A DNA stretch of 64,000 nucleotides from Streptomyces luomodiensis (GTDB lineage Bacteria > Actinomycetota > Actinomycetes > Streptomycetales > Streptomycetaceae): positions 4,340,001-4,404,000 of the forward strand of contig NZ_CP117522.1 in NCBI RefSeq assembly GCF_031679605.1, in the 5' to 3' direction. Below, piece by piece: positions 10,054 to 18,223 of the stretch. Below the pieces are notes generated by a model. It did not search any database and was not told the origin of the DNA. It was given only the letters and a program-made list of their open reading frames with translations. Positions within the stretch are counted from its first letter, which is position 1. Each line of letters begins with the position of its first letter. The translations under genes were made by a program, and so were the position numbers.

Positions 10054-11715
10054 TCAGACCCCGAGCCGCTCGGCCAGCCTGGTGAAGTCGGACCAGCTCA
10101 GCGGCGGCTTCCCGGGATCCCACACCCTCTGGGCCAGCGCCGCGAGCGGCAGCCGGATGCCCTGGGCCACCTGTGTGGTGGTCTGGGCCTCGGGGTGGTC
10201 ACCCCAGACGGCGAAACGGGCACCGAGCACCCTGTCCGGCCCGGTCAGGCTCTTGTCGGCGATGGGCGTGGAGCCGCGCAGGATCGCCGGGGACCACTCG
10301 TCGTAAATGCGTTCACCGGTCGGATAGGTGAAGCCGCCGGGCTCGCCGAGCACGTAGTAGAGGTACGCGTCGTTGAGGTTGACCACCTTCCGGCCCTCCT
10401 TCAGATACTCCAGCGGCTGCCGGGCGGTCTCCTTCAGCCGTCCCGTCCAGTACTCGACCTCGATGTTCTTGTCGGGTTTGACGACGCCGCCGGCGAAGAA
10501 GCCGTCGTTCCACGCCTTGGGCCGCTTGCCCAGCTGCCGCGCGAGCCGCGCCCGGTCGTTCAGCCAGCCGGTGGCCAGGTCCTGCACCCGGGCGCTGGGG
10601 CCGTACCGCTCCTTCGCGGCGGCCGCGAGCTTCGGGAACGACGCCTGGGGGTCCTTGACGGTCAGCGCGAGGTACTCATCGGCGCCCAGATGCCACCAGC
10701 GGCCGGGGAAGAGCGGGGCGTATTCGCGCATCAGCTGATCGACGATGCGGGCGGAGGCCGGATTGGAGATGTCCACGGCCCCCTGGAACGTGGTGCCGCC
10801 GGCGTTGCGCAGCTGGAGCTGCGGATGCGCCTTGATGACCGCGCCGAGGTGGCCCGGCGAGTCGATCTCCGGGATGACGGTGATGTGCAGCCGCTGCCCG
10901 AGCGCCACGATCTGCCGGACCTGGGTCTTGGTGAGGTGCTGGGCCGAAACGATCTCGGGATGGGTGCTGCTCTGGATGCGGAAACCCTGATCGTCCGAGA
11001 AGTGCAGGGCCAGCTGGTTGAGCTTGAGATCGGCCATCTGGCGCATCCGTGCCTGAATCCACTCGGCCGTGAAGAACTTCCGCGCGATGTCCAGGTTGAG
11101 GCCGCGCTGGGCGCGGGCGGGCCGGTCGTGGATCACACCCTCGGGGAGGCGGCCGCCGGAGCGCAGGGCCTGCTTCACGGTGCGGGTGCCGTAGAAGACG
11201 CCCGCCTGGCCCGGACCGGTGATCCGGGCGCGGCCCTTGTCGACGGTGAGCGTGTACGCCTCTTTGCCGCCGCTCTGTTTCGGGGCGAGCGCGAGGGAGA
11301 GGTCACCGCTGTGGGCGGTCCCGGAGGCGGTACGCAGCCCCAGCTCGGCGGCGATCAGGCGGGCCTCGTCGGCGAGCGGGCCCTGGAGGTCGACCACCAC
11401 CCGGCTGCCACTGCCGGGCCGCCAGCCGGGGCCCGAGGCCGGGGTGAAGTCGCGGACGGAGGGGATGGTACGGGGCGGGGCGCCCGAGGGGGACCGCGCC
11501 GGGGAGGTGGTCGCCTGGCCGGTGGTCGTGGTGTGTGCGGAGGTGTGCTGTGTGGCGTGCGCCGAGGCGTGCGTCGGCGAGGTGCCGGTGCCGGCCGGGT
11601 GCCGGCCGGCACCCGTCTGCTGACAGCCGAGGGCTATCAGGACGAAGGTGACGGCGGCGCCGGCGATGAGGCCACGGGCGCAGGACGCCTTGGTGGCTCT
11701 GAGCGGCAATCCCAT
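10054..11715 (-). CDS. Secreted GH20 beta-N-acetylhexosaminidase
   Basis: This 553-residue exported enzyme has an N-terminal hydrophobic signal ending in ALGC (Cys near residue 30), so it is probably a lipoprotein although the -3 residue is Ala. A Thr/Ser/Ala-rich linker, a GH20b-type domain (about residues 90-190) and the GH20 barrel follow. The barrel shows RGLNLDIARKFF, the HFSDDQGFR strand and the catalytic WWHLGADE Asp-Glu pair. It should release terminal GlcNAc/GalNAc from chitin or cell-wall fragments by substrate-assisted catalysis. The ATG at 11715 follows ggaggga by about 7 bases; upstream translation is repeat array. It is monocistronic. Confidence 0.9.
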   Translation of the reverse strand: MGLPLRATKASCARGLIAGAAVTFVLIALGCQQTGAGRHPAGTGTSPTHASAHATQHTSAHTTTTGQATTSPARSPSGAPPRTIPSVRDFTPASGPGWRPGSGSRVVVDLQGPLADEARLIAAELGLRTASGTAHSGDLSLALAPKQSGGKEAYTLTVDKGRARITGPGQAGVFYGTRTVKQALRSGGRLPEGVIHDRPARAQRGLNLDIARKFFTAEWIQARMRQMADLKLNQLALHFSDDQGFRIQSSTHPEIVSAQHLTKTQVRQIVALGQRLHITVIPEIDSPGHLGAVIKAHPQLQLRNAGGTTFQGAVDISNPASARIVDQLMREYAPLFPGRWWHLGADEYLALTVKDPQASFPKLAAAAKERYGPSARVQDLATGWLNDRARLARQLGKRPKAWNDGFFAGGVVKPDKNIEVEYWTGRLKETARQPLEYLKEGRKVVNLNDAYLYYVLGEPGGFTYPTGERIYDEWSPAILRGSTPIADKSLTGPDRVLGARFAVWGDHPEAQTTTQVAQGIRLPLAALAQRVWDPGKPPLSWSDFTRLAERLGV

Positions 11716-11759
11716 GGCTGTGTCCCTCCTTCGCCCCTCCCCGTCACAGGCGCTGTAGG

Positions 11760-12255
11760 CGTTTTTCCGGGGCGGCCGCCGGGCGGGTGCCCGGTGAAGG
11801 CCGCCGGGTGGTGCCCGGCGAAGCCCACCAGGCCGTTCCCGGCGAAGCCCACCGGGCGGGTTCCCAGGAAGGCCGCCGGGCGGGTGCCCGGTGAAGCCCG
11901 CCGGGCGGGTGCCCGGCCGAGCCGCCGGGCGGTCCGGGCGGCTCCCCGTGAGCGCCGCCGGATGGTCCGGGCGGCTCCCGTTGAGCGCCGCCGGGCGCGT
12001 CCCGGTGAAGCCCGCCGGGCCGTTCCCGGTGAAGCCCACCAGGCCGTTCCCGGCGAGGCCCACCGGGCGGGTGCCCGGCGAAGCCCACCGGGCGGGTGCC
12101 CGGCGAAGCCCACCGGGCGGTGCCCGGCCGAGCCGCCGGGCGGTCCGGGTGGCTCCCCGTGAGCGCCACCGGATGGTCCGGGTGGCTCCCCGTGAGCGCC
12201 GCCGGATGGTCCGGGCGGCTCTCGTTGAGCGCCGCCGGGCGCGTCCCGGTGAAGC
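11760..12255. repeat. Minisatellite region with 244-bp higher-order duplication
   Basis: Imperfect tandem units of about 27 bp (gggcgggtgcccggcgaagcc type) and about 33 bp (gatggtccgggcggctcccc type) alternate through the region upstream of the hexosaminidase gene. Blocks recur at larger scale: a segment beginning at 11961 reappears at 12205 with a single visible change over more than 45 bases, an offset of 244 bp. All frames are open from composition. It occupies the promoter side of the hexosaminidase gene, so that gene's promoter is either in the array or beyond it. Confidence 0.88.
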
Positions 12256-12518
12256 CGTAGGCGAGGGTGTTCCCCGGCGAAAAACGCTCTGCGCCCCGAA
12301 TGCCGTCCACCGCGTGCAGTAAAACGTCCCCGTTCGGGTGATATCCCGTCCCCTGCGCCACACCCGCCCCCGTAGGTCGTTAACGTGTACCGCCCACACG
12401 CCCAGCCCACGTCTCCCACGCATCCCGGGCCATCCGGTCCCGGGCGTCCGATCCCGGATCCCCGGCCCCGGGCCCCCGATCCGATGCGTGCCCCACGCGT
12501 GTCCGAGGAGTCCACTGC

Positions 12519-13082
12519 GTGTCCGAGGAGTCCACGCTGTCCAGGTCCAGGTCCAGGTCCCGCGCCACGGCTTCCCGCCTCGGCCGGCTCAACAACGCCC
12601 CCGCCGGCGCGGCCGAGGCCGCGTTCCTCTCCTGCTGCGGCAGCCGCCGCTGGGCCCGGCTGATCGCGGCCCACCGCCCGTACCCCGATCTGGAGGCGCT
12701 GCTGGCCGCCGGGGACGAGGCCAGCTATGACCTCACCGCCGCCGATCTGGACGAGGCGCTCGCGGACGAGTCGGTCGTCGGCCATGAGCTGCCGCCCGCG
12801 CACGGCCTGGGGGCGCTCGCCGCCCACACCGCGCTCCGGGCCGCCCACGACGCGTACGAGCATCGTTTCGGTCACGTTTTCGTCATCTGCCTGGATGATC
12901 TGCGGCCCGAGGAGCGGCTCGACCGGCTGCTCACCGGAATCCGGGACCGGCTGGGCAACGACCGGGAGAAGGAGCGAGACAACACGGCCGAGGAGCTGCG
13001 CCGCATCGCCCGCGCCAGGCTCGTCCGACTGGCCGCCAACCTGCCGCATTCGCCTGACATGCCCGGGTTTCGCATCGCGTGA
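12519..13082 (+). CDS. OHCU-decarboxylase-like protein lacking the catalytic His-Pro motif
   Basis: This 187-residue protein has the helical fold pattern of 2-oxo-4-hydroxy-4-carboxy-5-ureidoimidazoline decarboxylase: LNNAPA...FLSCCGSRRWA, then a Y-E-x-R-FGHVFVICL strand, then RDRLGNDREKERDNTAEELRRIARARL. In true uricolytic enzymes a catalytic histidine lies in a conserved HP motif between these blocks; here the matching stretch reads ALADESVVGHELPP and lacks it. No uricase or HIU hydrolase lies nearby. A divergent role is therefore likely. The GTG start has gaggag 8 bases upstream, inside a 19-bp direct repeat (12497 and 12517) that duplicates the start region. Confidence 0.65.
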   Translation: MSEESTLSRSRSRSRATASRLGRLNNAPAGAAEAAFLSCCGSRRWARLIAAHRPYPDLEALLAAGDEASYDLTAADLDEALADESVVGHELPPAHGLGALAAHTALRAAHDAYEHRFGHVFVICLDDLRPEERLDRLLTGIRDRLGNDREKERDNTAEELRRIARARLVRLAANLPHSPDMPGFRIA

Positions 13083-13238
13083 TCGCCCGTACGTGCTTGA
13101 TTGATCACACCTGTGCCCCCAGGAGCAACCCACCGACAGCACGTCGGTACCATGGCCAGGGCCGGTGGACCGTACCCGGCCGGGCCCGACCGACCGTGAA
13201 GCCGGCAGGCCCCAATCCCGCTTCCGGAGGGTTTTTCC

Positions 13239-13619
13239 GTGCCGGCTGGAACGCTGTATCGCGGCCGGGAAGGCATGTGGTCCTGGGTGGCTCACCGAGT
13301 CACCGGCGTCCTCATCTTCTTCTTCCTGTTCGTACATGTGCTGGACACCTCGCTGGTCCGCGTCTCGCCCGAGGCGTACGACGACGTGGTCGCCACCTAC
13401 AAGAATCCCGTCGTGAACCTGATGGAGTACGGCCTCGTGGCCGCCATCCTGTTTCACGCCCTCAACGGCCTTCGCGTCATCGCCGTCGACTTCTGGTCCA
13501 AGGGGGCGAAGTACCAGCGCCAGATGCTCTGGGCCGTCGTCGGTGTCTGGGTCGTGCTGATGGCCGGTGCCTTCTACCCGGTCCTCCAGCACTCGCTGCG
13601 CGAACTGTTCGGGAGCTGA
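13239..13619 (+). CDS. sdhC: Succinate dehydrogenase cytochrome b subunit SdhC
   Basis: This 126-residue membrane anchor has three hydrophobic helices (about 15-35, 60-80, 98-118). The HRVTG motif carries a helix I histidine and FHALNGLR a helix II histidine, both typical of heme-ligating SdhC proteins. With SdhD it anchors SdhAB and passes electrons to menaquinone. The GTG start has ggagg 8 bases upstream. It is the first gene of sdhCDAB, 5 bases before sdhD. Confidence 0.93.
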   Translation: MPAGTLYRGREGMWSWVAHRVTGVLIFFFLFVHVLDTSLVRVSPEAYDDVVATYKNPVVNLMEYGLVAAILFHALNGLRVIAVDFWSKGAKYQRQMLWAVVGVWVVLMAGAFYPVLQHSLRELFGS

Positions 13620-13624
13620 CGCAC

Positions 13625-14095
13625 ATGTCCGCCGAGACCACCACCCCCGCGAGCGACTCGGTCACCGGGTACGACGTGGATCATCCGGCCCCGGTCATCG
13701 AACCGCCGCGGGCCCGCACCCGCAAGACGCCCAGGGCGACCCGTACGAACTTCGAGATGTACGGCTGGCTGTTCATGCGCCTGTCCGGCATCCTGCTGGT
13801 CGTCCTGGTCCTGGGCCATCTGCTGATCCAGCTGGTCCTGGACGGCGGTGTCACCAAGATCGGCTTCGCCTTCGTGGCCGGCCGCTGGGCCTCGCCGTTC
13901 TGGCAGGCATGGGATCTGATCATGCTCTGGCTCGCCACGCTGCACGGCGCGAACGGCCTGCGCACGATCATCAACGACTATGCGGAGCGGAACACCACCC
14001 GTCTGTGGCTGAAGGCGCTGCTCTACACGGCGGCGACGTTCACCATCGTGCTCGGCACTCTGGTGATCTTCACCTTCGACCCGAACATCCGCTAG
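13625..14095 (+). CDS. sdhD: Succinate dehydrogenase membrane anchor subunit SdhD
   Basis: This 156-residue protein has a polar N-terminal extension of about 45 residues, then three transmembrane helices. FMRLSG and ATLHGANGLR carry the heme/quinone-site residues typical of the family. It starts 5 bases after sdhC and ends 24 bases before sdhA, so it is clearly part of the same operon. It completes the anchor of complex II. Confidence 0.92.
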   Translation: MSAETTTPASDSVTGYDVDHPAPVIEPPRARTRKTPRATRTNFEMYGWLFMRLSGILLVVLVLGHLLIQLVLDGGVTKIGFAFVAGRWASPFWQAWDLIMLWLATLHGANGLRTIINDYAERNTTRLWLKALLYTAATFTIVLGTLVIFTFDPNIR

Positions 14096-14119
14096 GCCCC
14101 GGGGCTGAGGTATCCACTC

Positions 14120-15874
14120 ATGAAGATCCATAAGTACGACACCGTCATCGTCGGCGCCGGCGGAGCCGGAATGCGCGCGGCCATCGAGTCGACCAAGCGC
14201 AGCCGCACCGCGGTGCTCACCAAGCTCTACCCGACCCGCTCCCACACCGGCGCGGCGCAGGGCGGCATGGCCGCCGCCCTCGCCAACGTCGAGGAGGACA
14301 ACTGGGAGTGGCACACCTTCGACACCATCAAGGGCGGTGACTACCTGGTCGACCAGGACGCCGCCGAGATCCTGGCGAAGGAGGCCATCGACTCCGTCCT
14401 CGACCTGGAGAAGATGGGCCTGCCGTTCAACCGCACCCCGGACGGCACCATCGACCAGCGCCGCTTCGGCGGCCACAGCCGCAACCACGGCGAGGCCCCG
14501 GTCCGCCGGTCCTGCTACGCCTCGGACCGCACCGGCCACATGATCCTCCAGACGCTGTACCAGAACTGCGTCAAGGAGGGTGTGGAGTTCTTCAACGAGT
14601 TCTACGTCCTGGACCTGCTGCTCCCCGAGATCGACGGGGTCAAGCGCACCGCCGGTGTGGTGGCCTATGAGCTGGCCACCGGTGAGCTGCACATCTTCCA
14701 GGCGAAGTCCGTCATCTTCGCCTCGGGCGGCTGCGGCAAGTTCTTCAAGGTGACCTCCAACGCGCACACCCTCACCGGTGACGGCCAGGCGGTCGCCTAC
14801 CGGCGCGGGCTGCCGCTGGAGGACATGGAGTTCTTCCAGTTCCACCCGACCGGCATCTGGCGCATGGGCATCCTGCTGACGGAGGGCGCCCGCGGTGAGG
14901 GCGGCATCCTCCGCAACAAGGACGGCGAGCGCTTCATGGAGAAGTACGCGCCGGTCATGAAGGACCTCGCCTCGCGTGACGTGGTCTCCCGCTCCATCTA
15001 CACGGAGATCCGCGAGGGCCGCGGCTGCGGTCCCCAGGGCGACCACGTCTACCTGGACCTGACCCACCTGCCGCCGGAGCAGCTGGACGCCAAGCTGCCC
15101 GACATCACCGAGTTCGCGCGGACGTACCTGGGCATCGAGCCGTACACGGACCCGATCCCGATCCAGCCGACCGCGCACTACACGATGGGCGGCATCCCGA
15201 CCAACGTCCAGGGCGAGGTGCTGGCGGACAACGACACCGTCGTCCCCGGCCTGTACGCGGCCGGTGAGGTCGCCTGCGTCTCGGTGCACGGCGCCAACCG
15301 CCTGGGCACCAACTCGCTGCTCGACATCAACGTCTTCGGCCGCCGGGCGGGCATCGCCGCCGCGGAGTACGCCGCCAAGGCCGACTTCGTCGAGCTCCCG
15401 GAGGACCCGGCCGGGTTCGTCCGCGACCAGGTGGAGAACCTGCGCGACGCCACCGGCACCGAGCGGGTCACCGAGGTCCGCAAGGCGCTCCAGGAGACCA
15501 TGGACAAGAACGTCATGGTCTTCCGCACCGAACAGACGCTCAAGGAGGCCGTCGAGGAGATCGGCCACCTGCGCGAGCGCTACAAGAACGTCAGCGTCCA
15601 GGACAAGGGCAAGCGGTTCAACACCGATCTGCTGGAAGCCATCGAGCTGGGCAACCTGCTCGACCTGGCCGAGGTCATGGCCATCTCGGCGCTGGCCCGC
15701 AAGGAGTCGCGCGGCGGCCACTACCGCGAGGACTACCCGAACCGCGACGACGTCAACTTCATGCGGCACACCATGGCGTACCGAGAGGTGGGCGCGGACG
15801 GCTCCGAGTCCATCCGCCTCGACTACAAGCCGGTCGTGCAGACCCGCTACCAGCCGATGGAGCGTAAGTACTGA
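14120..15874 (+). CDS. sdhA: Succinate dehydrogenase flavoprotein subunit SdhA
   Basis: This 584-residue protein oxidises succinate to fumarate. It shows the [15 protein letters not shown]-binding loop at the N terminus, the [10 protein letters not shown] motif whose His binds FAD covalently, HPTG and TEGARGEGG substrate-loop motifs, and the Arg-rich C-terminal helical domain. Length is normal for the family. Its TGA overlaps the ATG of sdhB (TGATG), so the two soluble subunits are translationally coupled. Confidence 0.96.
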   Translation: MKIHKYDTVIVGAGGAGMRAAIESTKRSRTAVLTKLYPTRSHTGAAQGGMAAALANVEEDNWEWHTFDTIKGGDYLVDQDAAEILAKEAIDSVLDLEKMGLPFNRTPDGTIDQRRFGGHSRNHGEAPVRRSCYASDRTGHMILQTLYQNCVKEGVEFFNEFYVLDLLLPEIDGVKRTAGVVAYELATGELHIFQAKSVIFASGGCGKFFKVTSNAHTLTGDGQAVAYRRGLPLEDMEFFQFHPTGIWRMGILLTEGARGEGGILRNKDGERFMEKYAPVMKDLASRDVVSRSIYTEIREGRGCGPQGDHVYLDLTHLPPEQLDAKLPDITEFARTYLGIEPYTDPIPIQPTAHYTMGGIPTNVQGEVLADNDTVVPGLYAAGEVACVSVHGANRLGTNSLLDINVFGRRAGIAAAEYAAKADFVELPEDPAGFVRDQVENLRDATGTERVTEVRKALQETMDKNVMVFRTEQTLKEAVEEIGHLRERYKNVSVQDKGKRFNTDLLEAIELGNLLDLAEVMAISALARKESRGGHYREDYPNRDDVNFMRHTMAYREVGADGSESIRLDYKPVVQTRYQPMERKY

Positions 15875-16647
15875 TGAGCACCCCCACGCTTGAGAAGTCC
15901 GACCAGGCCCCCGAGGCGGCCGACGCCACCGCCTCGCACCTGATCACCGTCACCTTCCGGATCCGGCGCTTCAACCCGGAGGTCTCGGACCAGGCGGTCT
16001 GGGAGGACTTCCAGATCGACATCGATCCCAAGGAGCGCGTCCTCGACGGTCTCCACAAGATCAAGTGGGACCTGGACGGCACCCTGACCTTCCGCCGCTC
16101 CTGCGCCCACGGCATCTGCGGGTCCGACGCCATGCGGATCAACGGCCGCAACCGGCTGGCCTGCAAGACGCTGATCAAGGACATCAACCCGGAGAAGCCC
16201 ATCACGGTCGAGCCCATCAAGGGACTCGCGGTCCTCAAGGACCTGGTCGTGGACATGGAGCCGTTCTTCCAGGCGTACCGCGATGTGATGCCCTTCCTGA
16301 TCACGACGGGCAACGAGCCGACGCGCGAGCGGCTCCAGTCCGCCGAGGACCGTGAGCGGTTCGACGACACCACCAAGTGCATCCTGTGCGCCGCGTGCAC
16401 CTCGTCGTGCCCGGTGTTCTGGAACGACGGCCAGTACTTCGGCCCGGCGGCGATCGTCAACGCGCACCGCTTCATCTTCGACTCCCGCGACGAGGGCGGT
16501 GAGCAGCGGCTGGAGATCCTGAACGACAAGGACGGCGTCTGGCGCTGCCGTACGACCTTCAACTGCACGGAGGCGTGCCCGCGCGGCATCGAGGTCACGA
16601 AGGCCATCCAGGAGGTGAAGCGCGCGCTGATCACGCGGCGCTTCTGA
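15874..16647 (+). CDS. sdhB: Succinate dehydrogenase iron-sulfur subunit SdhB
   Basis: This 257-residue protein carries electrons from SdhA to the membrane anchor. The plant-type [2Fe-2S] cysteines are in RRSCAHGICGSDAM and the later RLACK, and the 4Fe-4S/3Fe-4S ligands in CILCAACTSSCP and CTEACPRGIEV. The order and spacing are intact. It is the last gene of the operon and is followed after 40 bases by a strong hairpin. Confidence 0.96.
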   Translation: MSTPTLEKSDQAPEAADATASHLITVTFRIRRFNPEVSDQAVWEDFQIDIDPKERVLDGLHKIKWDLDGTLTFRRSCAHGICGSDAMRINGRNRLACKTLIKDINPEKPITVEPIKGLAVLKDLVVDMEPFFQAYRDVMPFLITTGNEPTRERLQSAEDRERFDDTTKCILCAACTSSCPVFWNDGQYFGPAAIVNAHRFIFDSRDEGGEQRLEILNDKDGVWRCRTTFNCTEACPRGIEVTKAIQEVKRALITRRF

Positions 16648-16687
16648 GGCTTTCTACGCCTGCTTCTGCGCCACGGAGCCGAGTGGG

Positions 16688-16737
16688 CGAGGGCCCCGCT
16701 TCCCGGACTGTCGGACGGTCCGGGGGCGGGGCCCTCG
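16688..16737 (+). terminator. Terminator of the sdhCDAB operon
   Basis: A perfect 12-bp GC-rich stem (16688-16699 with 16726-16737) encloses a loop that itself contains a small ggac/gtcc pairing. It lies 40 bases past the sdhB stop. Confidence 0.8.
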
Positions 16738-16797
16738 TCGTATCCCCCCTCACCGCATCAAGAGCCATACGCAGCCATACGCAGCTATGCAGCCCAC

Positions 16798-16838
16798 GTA
16801 TACACGCGATGTATACACATGACGTATAGTCCTCCGCA
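16798..16838 (+). promoter_or_regulatory. GTATAC-repeat promoter, probably leaderless
   Basis: Two gtatac palindromes (16798-16803 and 16811-16816), each inside a gtatacac context, are spaced 13 bases apart. They are followed by a TATAGT -10-like box (16825-16830) ending 7 bases before the ATG at 16838. There is no ribosome site, so transcription probably starts at the A of the ATG. The repeats overlap the -35 region and could be an operator. Upstream, short catacgcagc repeats continue the pattern. Confidence 0.5.
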
Positions 16839-18160
16839 TGGCCACCGCCTACCTTCTGCCGATCAAGACGGCCGCCGCCCTCTTCCCGCTGCTGGCAATC
16901 GTGTTGCTGCTGCCGACGGCCGTCCTCCTGTACCGCCGTTACGGCGTGATGTCCCCGGGGCGGACGCTGTCGCTCTACGGCTTCCTCTACTACCTGCTCA
17001 CGGCCTACTGCATGACGATCGTGCCGCTGCCGAAGCAGACCACCGACATGTGCGAGCGGTTCGCACTCGTGGCCCATCCGCAGTGGACGCCCGGGAACAC
17101 CTTCAGCGACATCTGGAAGGAGGCGCACCACAAGATCGACCTCAACGCGCTGATCCTCCAGAACCCCGCCGTCGCCGGAGCCGTCTTCAACCTGCTGCTG
17201 CTCCTGCCGCTCGGGGTCTTCCTGCGCTACCACTTCGGGCGCTCGCTGCGCAGCACCGCCGGCATCGGTTTCGCGGTCTCGCTGTCCTTCGAGCTGACGC
17301 AGTGGACCGGGGTGTGGGGCCTCTACAACTGCCCGTACCGCCTCTTCGACGTGGACGACCTGATCATCAACACCTCGGGAGCGGTGATCGGCTGGCTGCT
17401 GGCCGGGCCGGTCGCGCGGATGCTGCCCACGCTGGAGACGCTGGACGGACGGGCGCTGGCGGCCCGTCCGGTGCCGTTCGGACGGCGGTTGACCGCACTC
17501 GTCGTCGATATGGCCGGATATGGCGTGGCGGCGGTGTTCACCGCCGCCGTGCTGGCCGCGCGGGGCGGCGCGGTTCCGTCCTGGCTGCCCGTCGCGGTCT
17601 TCGTGGTCTGGTTCGTCCTGCTGCCGCTGGCCACCGGCGCGACACCCGGGAAACGGCTGTTGCTGCTGCGACTGGTCGCGGACGACGGCGGCCCGCTGGT
17701 GGCCTGGCGGCTGACCCTGAGGGCGCTGCTGCTGGGAGCGTTGGTGATGCCGTTCCTGTCGGGGCTGTTCCTGGCCGTGCTGACCCTGCTGAACGAGCCC
17801 TGGCCCTCCGACCTGTTCACCACCGTCCACGACTCGGGTGCCCAGGGCATGGCGGCGGTCCTCAGCGCGCTCAGCCCCGCCCAACTGCTCGCCGTGACGG
17901 CCGGGTTCACGCTGACCGCGATCTGCGTCCACAAGACGCTGCGTCACCCGGACCGGCTCGCCCCGCACGACCGCGTCTCGGGCATTCGCAACGCCACGCT
18001 CCCGCACAAGCGCGCCGTACGGGCCACCGACCGGTCCGCTCCCATCGCGGTGGAGCCGGTGGAGCGGGCGGCCGACGACGCACCGGCGAGCGATCGGGAG
18101 CGTACCCCGGGCACCACCGTTCCGGCGGAGGGTCAGCGGTCGGCCACCGGCTCCGGCTGA
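16838..18160 (+). CDS. VanZ-RDD fusion membrane protein
   Basis: This 440-residue polytopic protein starts with a VanZ-like domain (about residues 1-200; motif SFELTQWTGVWG...FDVDDLIINTSGAVIGW) and continues with an RDD domain (about 210-380; GRRLTALVVDM, GATPGKRLLLLRLV, WRLTLRALLLG). It ends in a polar tail of about 65 residues. VanZ proteins can lower teicoplanin sensitivity and RDD domains are often transporters, but the function of the fusion is not known. It has no ribosome site, consistent with a leaderless transcript. It converges on the metallophosphoesterase gene. Confidence 0.82.
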   Translation: MATAYLLPIKTAAALFPLLAIVLLLPTAVLLYRRYGVMSPGRTLSLYGFLYYLLTAYCMTIVPLPKQTTDMCERFALVAHPQWTPGNTFSDIWKEAHHKIDLNALILQNPAVAGAVFNLLLLLPLGVFLRYHFGRSLRSTAGIGFAVSLSFELTQWTGVWGLYNCPYRLFDVDDLIINTSGAVIGWLLAGPVARMLPTLETLDGRALAARPVPFGRRLTALVVDMAGYGVAAVFTAAVLAARGGAVPSWLPVAVFVVWFVLLPLATGATPGKRLLLLRLVADDGGPLVAWRLTLRALLLGALVMPFLSGLFLAVLTLLNEPWPSDLFTTVHDSGAQGMAAVLSALSPAQLLAVTAGFTLTAICVHKTLRHPDRLAPHDRVSGIRNATLPHKRAVRATDRSAPIAVEPVERAADDAPASDRERTPGTTVPAEGQRSATGSG

Positions 18161-18223
18161 TCCGGGGCGTACGAGGCGGGCCGCGGGGGCTCGGGCGCGT
18201 GGGTGAACCGGGGACGCAAGCGC

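Noticed and set aside
11744..12361. 205-codon minus-strand frame of Arg/Pro/Gly repeats as a gene
   Set aside because: It is translated minisatellite; several other frames are equally open and there is no ribosome site or family match.
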